Shown here piece by piece: positions 1 through 5,488 of a stretch of 6,833 bases of DNA; position 1 is the first letter of the stretch, and every line of letters begins with the position of its first letter. The DNA lies in NCBI GenBank assembly GCA_026982235.1, contig JALSHM010000014.1:1-6833 (forward strand). The letters run 5' to 3'. Under the pieces are notes generated by a model. The model saw nothing but the letters and a program-made list of their open reading frames with translations. It did no database searches and was not told the origin of the DNA. Origin of the DNA: Robiginitomaculum sp. (GTDB lineage: Bacteria; Pseudomonadota; Alphaproteobacteria; Caulobacterales; Maricaulaceae). The translations under genes and the position numbers were made by a program.

Positions 1-1039
1 TTCATTCCGCGCCCCAAGTATCAATGATTTGTTCAATGGTGGTTCAGGTGGTTTCCCAACTTTTAGTGACCCTTGTGATACCGGTGCGGGTGGTAGCACC
101 AGTACAAACCCACAATGTGTAGCTGAAGGTGTTGGTGCAGGTAGTGGCTTTGTCCAAACCAGCCAACAATTGCTGAACTTTGGCTTTGGCGCACGGATTG
201 GTGGGCAAAACCTATTACCCGAAACTGGCGAGCAATTTAACGTTGGTTTTGTTTATACGCCTAGCTTTGAAATGCTCAGTGATTATAATCTGCAATTTGC
301 ATTTGATTATGCGGATATTGAAATTATCAATGCGATTTCTGCAGAATCTTTCCGTGGCTTTATCAATGCCTGTTATGGTGATGCAACAACAAGCGATGCA
401 GCTGCTTGTGCGCGGATTACCAGGCAGCCGAGTGGCGATATTTTGCGGGTTAATACATTCCGTCAAAATGATAGCGGTATTGAAACGCTCAAGGCTTATG
501 ATTTCGAAGTTCGCGGTAGTCACGAAGTTCGTGCTGGTGATATCGACTTTTCTGTCAAAGGCACATATTTGAAAGAGCGTGGCTTTGTTGACGATTTAGG
601 TGAGCGTACAAATTTTGTTGGTTCATGTGGAGGCTTTATTGCTGCATGTGGTAATCAGTGGCGCATCAACTCTAGGATTGGTTATACAAATGATAAGTTT
701 AGGCTTGTTTGGACAACCCGCATGTTGTCACCAGTTGAGGAAGATGAGGCAGGTGCTTTAGATTTACTCATTAACGATTTTGGATACTCTGAAGCAGACG
801 CAGCTACTCTTGTAGAGCCTTATGTAATCCGTGATTGGTTCCTCTATCATGATTTAAATGTACGTTATAAATTTGACGACAACATGTCCATTACGCTAGG
901 TGTAGATAATGTGTTTGACAAAAAGCCACCGTATTGGAAGGAAGTTGATGGTTTCTTCAGTGCAACGGAAAATACGCCATTCGCTACCTATGACACGGTT
1001 GGCCGCTCGATGTTTATTCAAGTTGATAAAAAATTCTAG
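1..1039 (+). CDS. TonB-dependent receptor, C-terminal part (5' end outside window)
   Basis: This is the C-terminal part of an outer-membrane TonB-dependent receptor, a 22-stranded beta-barrel that imports siderophores, vitamins or glycans using energy from TonB/ExbBD. The open frame runs in from the left edge (first full codon at base 2) and gives 345 residues with no internal start needed. It opens with FRAPSINDLF, the conserved FRAP barrel motif, and later has LLPETGEQF followed by alternating amphipathic strands. The typical final block is GVDNVFDKKPP (from about residue 300), and the protein ends in a terminal Phe, as outer-membrane barrels do for BAM recognition. Cys pairs lie in likely extracellular loops (DPC/NPQC, a C-x9-C and a C-x6-C), as in Caulobacterales- and Sphingomonadales-type receptors. 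The plug and TonB box are outside the window, so the substrate cannot be inferred. A strong terminator follows at once, so it ends its transcription unit. Confidence 0.93.
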   Translation, partial: SFRAPSINDLFNGGSGGFPTFSDPCDTGAGGSTSTNPQCVAEGVGAGSGFVQTSQQLLNFGFGARIGGQNLLPETGEQFNVGFVYTPSFEMLSDYNLQFAFDYADIEIINAISAESFRGFINACYGDATTSDAAACARITRQPSGDILRVNTFRQNDSGIETLKAYDFEVRGSHEVRAGDIDFSVKGTYLKERGFVDDLGERTNFVGSCGGFIAACGNQWRINSRIGYTNDKFRLVWTTRMLSPVEEDEAGALDLLINDFGYSEADAATLVEPYVIRDWFLYHDLNVRYKFDDNMSITLGVDNVFDKKPPYWKEVDGFFSATENTPFATYDTVGRSMFIQVDKKF

Positions 1040-1064
1040 GTTTGAAGATCATCAAAACGACGAG

Positions 1065-1095
1065 AACGGCGGGGTTTTTACTCCGCCGTTTTTTT
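1065..1095 (+). terminator. Rho-independent terminator of the TonB receptor gene
   Basis: AACGGCGGGG (1065-1074) pairs with CTCCGCCGTT (1081-1090) across a 6-nt loop. This makes a 10-bp stem with one G-U pair, followed by seven T (1089-1095). It begins 25 bp after the receptor stop codon. The structure is directly visible and of standard form. Confidence 0.93.
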
Positions 1096-1116
1096 ATGCG
1101 CTTAGAGCATTTTTAT

Positions 1117-1154
1117 TCACAAAACCATGTGCACGTAATCACAAAACCATGTGC
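1117..1154. repeat. Two 16-bp direct repeats with internal dyad (possible operator)
   Basis: The sequence TCACAAAACCATGTGC occurs exactly twice, at 1117-1132 and 1139-1154, with start points 22 bp apart, about two helical turns. Both copies are followed by a similar GTAAT. Within each copy, CACA-N6-TGTG is a short inverted repeat, as expected for a dimeric regulator site. A weaker TCACAATG lies at 1177-1184. No promoter or gene start is obvious beside it, so the role is unknown. It could also be a fragment of a dispersed repeat. Confidence 0.5.
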
Positions 1155-1216
1155 CCCGTAATTGAGTGCGTGGCTTTCACAATGAAGAGCGGAGCGCGAT
1201 TTAAGGGCGACGGATT

Positions 1217-1364
1217 TGGTGGTTGATTCTTGTGATGTGGAAAAAGAGTTGCGGCGTCCTGCTTTTGGGGAGGGTATGCAGGACGCCGCGTCTAGAGCGG
1301 AAGCGGGTCGTTATTCCAGTCCGAGGGGGTTCGGGAAGGAAATGTTAGACCCGTATCAACGCCA
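1217..1364. other. Foldable intergenic element (candidate structured RNA or hsp20 3' UTR)
   Basis: This G-rich stretch has no convincing protein-coding gene but shows several inverted repeats that nest together. GTTGAT (1222-1227) pairs with ATCAAC (1355-1360), and TGG (1217-1219) can pair with CCA (1362-1364). Inside are a perfect 12-bp hairpin (1251-1289) and a second arm, CGGGTC (1304-1309) with GACCCG (1348-1353). That arm contains TTCC/GGAA (1314-1317 with 1338-1341) and CCGA/TCGG (1321-1324 with 1331-1334). Together they could form a three-way junction. The strand is undecided: the one flanking wobble (T1250/G1290) weakly favours plus, whereas an A-rich run at 1241-1245 gives a minus-strand U-tract. 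It does not match tmRNA, RNase P, SRP or 6S signatures that I know. Confidence 0.4.
1241..1289 (-). terminator. 12-bp perfect hairpin, possible terminator of hsp20
   Basis: GCGGCGTCCTGC (1251-1262) and GCAGGACGCCGC (1278-1289) form a perfect 12-bp GC-rich stem with a 15-nt loop. Read on the minus strand, the stem is followed by AACTC and then five T (1245-1241). This resembles an intrinsic terminator with a displaced U-tract, 86 bp beyond the hsp20 stop codon. On the plus strand no T-run follows, so it would not terminate there. The 5-nt offset of the U-tract is imperfect, so this could instead be one arm of a structured RNA. Confidence 0.5.
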
Positions 1365-1374
1365 TAGACTATAC

Positions 1375-1899
1375 TTAAGCAGTTTTACGCTTACGGGAAG
1401 ATTTCCGGTCGGTTAAATTATTGTCATCTTTTTGACCAAGAGAACCGCCAGCCGTGCCGTCAATGGCGCTTCCTATAGCTATTCTACGCGGCTTCATAGC
1501 TTCGGGTAATTCCCGGCGAAGCTCAATGCTTAACATGCCGTTGACCAAGTTCGCACCTGTGACAATTACATGATCTGCCAATTGAAAGCGGCGCTCGAAA
1601 CCGCGCTCGGCAATGCCTTGGTGAAGATATTCAGGCGATGGAGCGCCAAGCTTGTTCTCATTAACAGCTTTGGTGCCGATAATTGTCAATACGTTTTCGT
1701 GGGTTTCAATAACAATATCCGTATCGCCAAAGCCAGCAACGGCAAGCTCAATAAGGTATTTATCTTCACCGACCTGCGCAATATTATAGGGTGGGTAGCT
1801 ACCGGTTCCACTCAATTTAGCGGCATTATCTATTAAGCCAGCCATGCGGTCAAAACCGATAAAAGATCGGCTGAGGGGGGTAAAATCATAATTTAACAT
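1375..1899 (-). CDS. Small heat-shock protein, Hsp20/IbpA family
   Basis: This encodes a 174-residue cytoplasmic holdase chaperone that binds unfolding proteins and keeps them refoldable for DnaK/ClpB. The short N-terminal arm (MLNYDFTPLSRSFIGFDRM) is of class A IbpA type. The alpha-crystallin domain runs from about residue 36 (YPPYNI) to about 130. It has the GFGDTDI and VLTIIGTK strands and the GMLSIEL signature (121-127). IAI at 140-142 is the C-terminal IxI motif that docks into neighbouring subunits during oligomer assembly. The last ~30 residues form an unusually long, hydrophilic, basic tail (ends RKSSRKRKTA). The ATG at 1899 is supported by AGGA seven bases upstream. It has a sigma-32 promoter and a ROSE-like leader and stands as a single gene, convergent to the TonB receptor gene. 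Confidence 0.95.
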   Translation of the reverse strand: MLNYDFTPLSRSFIGFDRMAGLIDNAAKLSGTGSYPPYNIAQVGEDKYLIELAVAGFGDTDIVIETHENVLTIIGTKAVNENKLGAPSPEYLHQGIAERGFERRFQLADHVIVTGANLVNGMLSIELRRELPEAMKPRRIAIGSAIDGTAGGSLGQKDDNNLTDRKSSRKRKTA

Positions 1900-1903
1900 A
1901 GTT

Positions 1904-1983
1904 ACATCCTTTCAAAGCAATGTTGTTTTGATAAAGACCAGACCCGAACCCGGCATCCAGCCAAGCAAGCATATTGTTTGCTC
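1904..1983 (-). promoter_or_regulatory. ROSE-like RNA thermometer in the hsp20 5' UTR
   Basis: In the hsp20 leader, ACAUUGCU (1923-1916) faces AGGAUGU (1910-1904) across a 5-nt UUGAA loop. Pairs are A-U, C-G, A-U, U-A, U-G, then G1918 unpaired or opposite the SD guanine, then C-G and U-A. The UUGCU strand thus masks the AGGA Shine-Dalgarno, four bases before the end of the hairpin and seven from the AUG. UUGCU (UYGCU) with its bulged G is the diagnostic core of ROSE thermometers, known upstream of rhizobial and enterobacterial Hsp20 genes. An upstream hairpin (GAGCAA 1983-1978 with UUGCUU 1968-1963) fits the usual multi-hairpin layout. Inferred role: melting at heat shock exposes the SD. Confidence 0.8.
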
Positions 1984-1990
1984 GTATCTG

Positions 1991-2024
1991 AATATGGGTG
2001 ACAGGTTTCGAAGTTCAAGGGGGG
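1991..2024 (-). promoter_or_regulatory. Sigma-32 (RpoH) heat-shock promoter of hsp20
   Basis: On the minus strand, CCCCCCTTGAA (2024-2014) contains the -35 element CTTGAA with its upstream C-rich extension. CCCATATT (1998-1991) is the -10, separated by 15 bp. This closely matches the RpoH consensus CCCTTGAA / CCCCATnT at legal spacing. The expected start point near 1984 gives a leader of about 85 nt containing the ROSE-like structure. Confidence 0.85.
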
Positions 2025-2069
2025 TAAATTGCAATGGCTAAACGCGTTCCTATTCACGTTCGCAGGGTT

Positions 2070-2094
2070 TTGACTATGTTTTTCTTGCTAACGG
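2070..2094 (+). promoter_or_regulatory. Weak candidate housekeeping promoter for the lipoprotein gene
   Basis: TTGACT (2070-2075) is followed after 11 bases by GCTAACGG (2087-2094). This resembles the Caulobacter-type housekeeping layout TTGAC-short spacer-GCTANAWC, with mismatches in the last -10 positions. It lies about 60 bp before the start codon at 2152 and points the right way. There is no good E. coli-style TATAAT at 17 bp. Treat it as a guess. Confidence 0.3.
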
Positions 2095-2151
2095 GGTCAA
2101 AATAAGTAGGTTTATCATGAAACTATCACATAAAACACTTTTGAGGGAAAC

Positions 2152-3030
2152 ATGAAAATACTGCATAAATATTTATTACTGGGCATTTGCACAACAGTTT
2201 TGCTGGGCGCTTGCGGGGGAGATAAGCCTACCAAAACTGAGAAAGCCGAGATTCCAGTTGAAAAGGCGGCTGTAGAAATTTCGGTTCTGGATGCGGTAAT
2301 TGCCGGTGAATGGCGCGCAGACCAAGCAAAACGGGATGAATTTCGCCACCCGAAACAGACTTTAGAGTTTTTTGGTCTGGCACCTGGTCAGAACGTCCTA
2401 GAGATTTCGCCCGGTGGCGGCTGGTACACTAATATACTTGCCCCCTATATCAAACAGGCTGGCGGTAGTTATAATGCAGCCATATTTGAAGCCGCAATGG
2501 GTGAGCGTTATATGGCGGCCAATGAGCGTTTTACAAAGAAATTTGCAGATACTGAAAGGTTTGGTCACATAAATATGGTCGAATTTGGCCCGACATCTGG
2601 AGCTTTAGCTGATGGTAATATTGATTTGATTGTCTCATTTCGCAATACCCATAGCTGGATGGGTGGTGGTTATGCAGAGAAAGCGTTTGCAGATTTTTAT
2701 GGGGCACTCAAGCCCGGCGGCGTTTTGGGAATAGTTTCGCATCGCCTACCGGAATCTGCAGAACAGAACCCGAAAGCCCCAACGGGATATGTGCAGGTCA
2801 GCTATGTTAAAGACTTGGCTCAACAGGCCGGGTTTGAATTTGTCGCTGCCAGCGAGGTAAATGCCAATCCCAAAGATACTGCCGACCACCCCTATGGTGT
2901 TTGGACATTACCGCCCTCCAGCCGATCGCCAAAAGAGGGTGAAGATGTACCGGAAGGTTTTGATGCTGCAAAATATCAGGCCATAGGCGAATCTGATCGT
3001 TTTACGCTGAAATTCCGCAAGCCGAAATAA
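2152..3030 (+). CDS. Predicted lipoprotein with SAM-methyltransferase-like fold (COG4798 type)
   Basis: This encodes 292 residues. The N-terminus is a lipoprotein signal peptide: MKILHKY, a hydrophobic run, then lipobox LLGAC with Cys21 as the predicted lipidation site. A charged linker to about residue 42 leads into a class I methyltransferase-like domain. AGEWRADQAKRDEFRHPKQTLEFF (split at 51-65 and 66-74) and VLEISPGGGWYTNILAPY (82-99, motif I-like) match the COG4798 'predicted methyltransferase' family. LKPGGVLGIVSHR (186-198) is the post-motif strand. The start is supported by GAGGGA five bases upstream of the ATG. The oddity is location: export would place a SAM-dependent fold where no SAM is known, so the activity may not be methylation. 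The substrate is unknown. It precedes the SCP2 gene by 93 bp with its own likely promoter region. Confidence 0.85.
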   Translation: MKILHKYLLLGICTTVLLGACGGDKPTKTEKAEIPVEKAAVEISVLDAVIAGEWRADQAKRDEFRHPKQTLEFFGLAPGQNVLEISPGGGWYTNILAPYIKQAGGSYNAAIFEAAMGERYMAANERFTKKFADTERFGHINMVEFGPTSGALADGNIDLIVSFRNTHSWMGGGYAEKAFADFYGALKPGGVLGIVSHRLPESAEQNPKAPTGYVQVSYVKDLAQQAGFEFVAASEVNANPKDTADHPYGVWTLPPSSRSPKEGEDVPEGFDAAKYQAIGESDRFTLKFRKPK

Positions 3031-3060
3031 TACGCAATAGGGGCTGGATTTCTTGCCAAT

Positions 3061-3074
3061 CTTTTATATAAAAG
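3061..3074. promoter_or_regulatory. 14-bp perfect palindrome upstream of the SCP2 gene
   Basis: CTTTTATATAAAAG is a perfect palindrome in the 93-bp gap before the SCP2 gene. It falls between a possible -35 (TTGCCA, 3053-3058) and a possible -10 (ACTATA, 3076-3081, 17-bp spacing). A dimeric repressor site overlapping the promoter is one reading. An AT-rich palindrome can also arise by chance. Confidence 0.35.
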
Positions 3075-3123
3075 GACTATACGCAATTAAGTGCATAGCA
3101 TTATTAAAACAATCGGAGACTAT

Positions 3124-3417
3124 ATGACCAACGAAGATATTATCGCAAAAATGAAAGAAGCCGTGGAGAAATCTGGCGGTTTGGATAAATCCGTCAAATT
3201 TGATTTTGGCGATGATGGTGTTATTCATGCGTCTGGCACAGATGTCACTGGTAATGACGATGATGCGGATTGCACAATAAGCGTGAGTAAAGACGATTTT
3301 ATCGCATTGGCGTCTGGAAATCTTGACCCGATGATGGCCTTTATGTCAGGCAAGCTAAAGGTCGCCGGTGATATGTCAGTGGCCATGGGCTTGCAGAAAA
3401 TCTTCAGTTCTATGTAG
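3124..3417 (+). CDS. SCP2 sterol-binding-domain protein
   Basis: This encodes a 97-residue stand-alone SCP2 (sterol carrier protein 2) domain, a small soluble fold with a hydrophobic tunnel that binds lipids or acyl-CoAs. I chose the ATG at 3124 because GGAG (3115-3118) lies five bases upstream. An in-frame GTG at 3091 would add 11 residues (MHSIIKTIGDY) without a good ribosome site. The domain spans the whole protein: an N-terminal helix (MTNEDIIAKMKEAVEKSG), the acidic beta-strands, DCTISVSKDDFIALASGNLDP split around residues 49-69, and the classical C-terminal MMAFMSGKLKVAGDM helix. It is probably co-transcribed with the hydrolase 39 bp downstream. Its ligand is unknown; lipid binding is inferred from the family. 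Confidence 0.9.
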   Translation: MTNEDIIAKMKEAVEKSGGLDKSVKFDFGDDGVIHASGTDVTGNDDDADCTISVSKDDFIALASGNLDPMMAFMSGKLKVAGDMSVAMGLQKIFSSM

Positions 3418-3456
3418 TTAGCCGAAAGAGCTAATATATTACGGGGCAGGGGTGAT

Positions 3457-4404
3457 ATGGATACAGAGATTACACCGGGCGAAGTTATTCGCCTTGAAGG
3501 CGTGGATTTGCCGCCCGGTGCGCGTTTTCATTATGTAAAGCGTGGGAATGTCCGATTACGTGTTATGCTGGCGGAGCCAAAGCGCGAGCATCCGCGCGGT
3601 AGTATTATCTTTCAGCCTGGACGTTCTGAATTTATAGAGAAATTTTTCGAGACCATTGAAGACTTAACAAAGCGCGGTTTTGTGGTCATTATATTAGACC
3701 CGCGCGGCCAAGGTCTCTCGACGCGATTGCTGGATGACCCCCTTAAAGGTTGGGTGCGAAGTTTCGATGATTATTGTGATGACTTGGCATTTATCACGGA
3801 TGTTTTTAAAAATGACCTGCCCCGTCCGCACATTGTCATGGGGCATTCCATGGGCGGGACAGTGGGGTTGCAGACCATATTAAGCGGACGGCTCAATCCG
3901 GCGGCATGTGTTTTTACCGCGCCTATGTTGGAATTGCAGGATATGAGCACGCCTTTTATGTCAGAAATTGTGCGCTTTCTGTCGTGGATTGGTCTTAAAT
4001 ATAACCATTTGCCGTTTCAGGCGACCCGCAATGGGCAACCGCCGCCGTTTCGCACCAATAAGCTAACCAACGACCCCAACCGTTATCAGCTATGGGCGAC
4101 GTATTTTGAAAATCATAAACGCTTGCGCATTGGCCCGCCAACATTTGGCTGGATTGCCGAGGCAATGAAATCTATGAAATTTATCCGTGATAATGCGGCG
4201 CATTTGAAAATTCCGGCATTGATTACCGCATGTGGTGCCGATGCCATTGTGACGCCCGCTTCAATCGAAGCTTTCGCGAAACAAGCGGGGGCAAAATTTG
4301 TCAACTTTCCCGGCTGTATGCACGAAATCCTGCTAGAAAAAGACGAGTTCCGCAATCAGTTCTGGGCAGCATTTGACGCATTTTTGCAAGAAAACGGACT
4401 GTAA
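3457..4404 (+). CDS. Alpha/beta hydrolase, lysophospholipase (PldB-like)
   Basis: This encodes 315 residues of the COG2267 lysophospholipase/monoacylglycerol-lipase group of alpha/beta hydrolases, which cleave ester bonds in lipids. IIFQPGRSEFIEKF (50-63) is the oxyanion/early strand region and DPRGQGLS (81-88) the conserved loop after strand 4. GHSMGG (129-134) is the nucleophile elbow with Ser131. Asp262 in ACGADAIV and His289 in GCMHEIL complete the triad. A cap region lies at about 160-235. There is no signal peptide, so it is probably cytoplasmic. The ATG at 3457 follows AGGGG (3448-3452) by four bases. It lies 39 bp after the SCP2 gene on the same strand and converges with paaE. The exact substrate cannot be told from sequence. 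Confidence 0.9.
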   Translation: MDTEITPGEVIRLEGVDLPPGARFHYVKRGNVRLRVMLAEPKREHPRGSIIFQPGRSEFIEKFFETIEDLTKRGFVVIILDPRGQGLSTRLLDDPLKGWVRSFDDYCDDLAFITDVFKNDLPRPHIVMGHSMGGTVGLQTILSGRLNPAACVFTAPMLELQDMSTPFMSEIVRFLSWIGLKYNHLPFQATRNGQPPPFRTNKLTNDPNRYQLWATYFENHKRLRIGPPTFGWIAEAMKSMKFIRDNAAHLKIPALITACGADAIVTPASIEAFAKQAGAKFVNFPGCMHEILLEKDEFRNQFWAAFDAFLQENGL

Positions 4405-4416
4405 ACTTCCAGTTTA
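4402..4416. terminator. Weak shared hairpin between convergent genes
   Basis: TAAACT-TCC-AGTTTA is a 6-bp AT-rich stem that includes the hydrolase stop codon, in the 22-bp gap before the paaE stop. It has no proper U-tract on either strand. It may be the only structure separating the two converging units, and its function is doubtful. Confidence 0.2.
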
Positions 4417-4426
4417 ATTTGGCGAA

Positions 4427-5479
4427 TTAGCCATCAAAATCAATACAGACATGTTTGCTGAGGGGAACCGACTGGCAGGATAGTACATAATTTTCCTGTA
4501 TCTCTTCTGGCTCTAGGCCGTAATTGATAGCCATGTCGACCTTGCCTTTAGTAACCTTGGCGCGGCAGGTTGCGCAGACACCGCCTTTGCACGAGAACGG
4601 TGCGTCCAGACCAGCGGCCAGCACCGCCTCTAGGATAGAGGCATGTTCATTGCGGTAATCGATTTCGACCTTGCGCCCGTCCATAACCACGTTAATTTTG
4701 GCCTGAGCGGGTGCATTTTCGACCTTGCGGCGAGCCATTTCTGCGCCGACAAAAAACAGTTCACAATGGATATTGGCTTCGTCTATGTCCGCCGCTAATA
4801 AACTTTGACGGGCGCCGTCGACCATGGATTTTGGCCCGCAGAGGAAATAGTCGTCCACAGTTAAACCCGCAAAAACATGTTTATGCAAATACGCAATTTT
4901 CTCTGCGTCTATACGACCATTGAAAAATTCAATATCAACCGCTTGTCTTGTCATAAACATTTGCGCGGAAAAACGCCCCATATACAGGTTTTTAAGCGCT
5001 GCAATTTCAGCGCGGAACATAGTGTGCTCGGCGTCACGGTTCCCGTAATATAGGAAAAATTTGCTCGTGCTATCATGTGTTAAAACTGTGCGGATCATGG
5101 ACATAATTGGTGTGATGCCGGAGCCTGCCGCGATACCCACATATGTTGCGCCGGACTTTGCGTCCAACGTAAACACACCGAGCGGTTTGGAAATTTCCAG
5201 CACATCGCCTGCTTTAAGCTGCGTATTGACATAGCTAGAAAATATTCCGCCGTCTATTTTGCGCACAGCAATGCGAAATACATCTTCGCTGGGTGCGGCG
5301 CAAAAAGAATAAGTTCGGCGTATATCCTCGGCGCCTATCTTTTTGCGCACTATAATGTGCTGCCCCGGCTTAAAAGTGAAAGCCTCTTTCAACGCGTCCG
5401 GCACGGCCAATGTAATCACCACGCTATCAGGTGTGAGCTTTTCTACATGTTCGACCGGAATTTTGTGAAATTTTGACAT
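4427..5479 (-). CDS. paaE: Phenylacetyl-CoA 1,2-epoxidase reductase subunit PaaE
   Basis: This encodes 350 residues of the electron-transfer subunit that passes electrons from NAD(P)H through FAD and a 2Fe-2S cluster to the diiron oxygenase PaaA in the PaaABCE complex. The N-terminal FAD domain (about 1-105) has RTYS (55-58). The NAD(P)-binding domain has GIAAGSGITPIMSM (115-128) and a YFLCGPKSMV motif (211-220). The C-terminal plant-type ferredoxin domain (about 262-350) carries Cys297, Cys302, Cys305 and Cys335, a C-x4-C-x2-C-x29-C cluster. The ATG at 5479 follows AGGAAG (5490-5485), which overlaps the paaD stop codon, giving tight coupling. It is the last gene of the operon here. Length and domain order match known PaaE proteins. 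Confidence 0.97.
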   Translation of the reverse strand: MSKFHKIPVEHVEKLTPDSVVITLAVPDALKEAFTFKPGQHIIVRKKIGAEDIRRTYSFCAAPSEDVFRIAVRKIDGGIFSSYVNTQLKAGDVLEISKPLGVFTLDAKSGATYVGIAAGSGITPIMSMIRTVLTHDSTSKFFLYYGNRDAEHTMFRAEIAALKNLYMGRFSAQMFMTRQAVDIEFFNGRIDAEKIAYLHKHVFAGLTVDDYFLCGPKSMVDGARQSLLAADIDEANIHCELFFVGAEMARRKVENAPAQAKINVVMDGRKVEIDYRNEHASILEAVLAAGLDAPFSCKGGVCATCRAKVTKGKVDMAINYGLEPEEIQENYVLSCQSVPLSKHVCIDFDG

Positions 5480-5488
5480 ATTTACTTC

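Noticed and set aside
1182..1226. Mini-ORF MKSGARFKGDGFGG (plus strand) as a possible leader peptide ahead of the hairpin at 1251
   Set aside because: No Shine-Dalgarno precedes the ATG, there is no codon run typical of attenuation, and no downstream gene exists on that strand to attenuate.
909..1226. 105-codon plus-strand open frame over the receptor gene end
   Set aside because: It is out of frame with the clear TonB-receptor C-terminus, crosses the terminator, and has no domain features.
1217..1364. tmRNA, RNase P RNA, SRP RNA or 6S RNA
   Set aside because: I see no tag-peptide frame or T-arm, no RNase P P4 motif, no SRP GGAAGC-type tetraloop domain and no 6S open-bubble signature. Only the general ability to fold is supported.
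1216..1416. 66-codon plus-strand open frame
   Set aside because: It spans the perfect inverted repeats and runs antisense into hsp20. It has no ribosome site and no recognisable protein features, so it is better explained as structured DNA/RNA.
3091..3123. GTG start at 3091 for the SCP2 gene
   Set aside because: The ATG at 3124 has GGAG at ideal distance and gives a family-typical N-terminus. The extension has no good ribosome site.
3417..3435. Hairpin GTTAGC-N7-GCTAAT between the SCP2 and hydrolase genes as a terminator
   Set aside because: The stem is only 6 bp with a terminal wobble and no T-tract. The 39-bp gap is more consistent with read-through in one operon.
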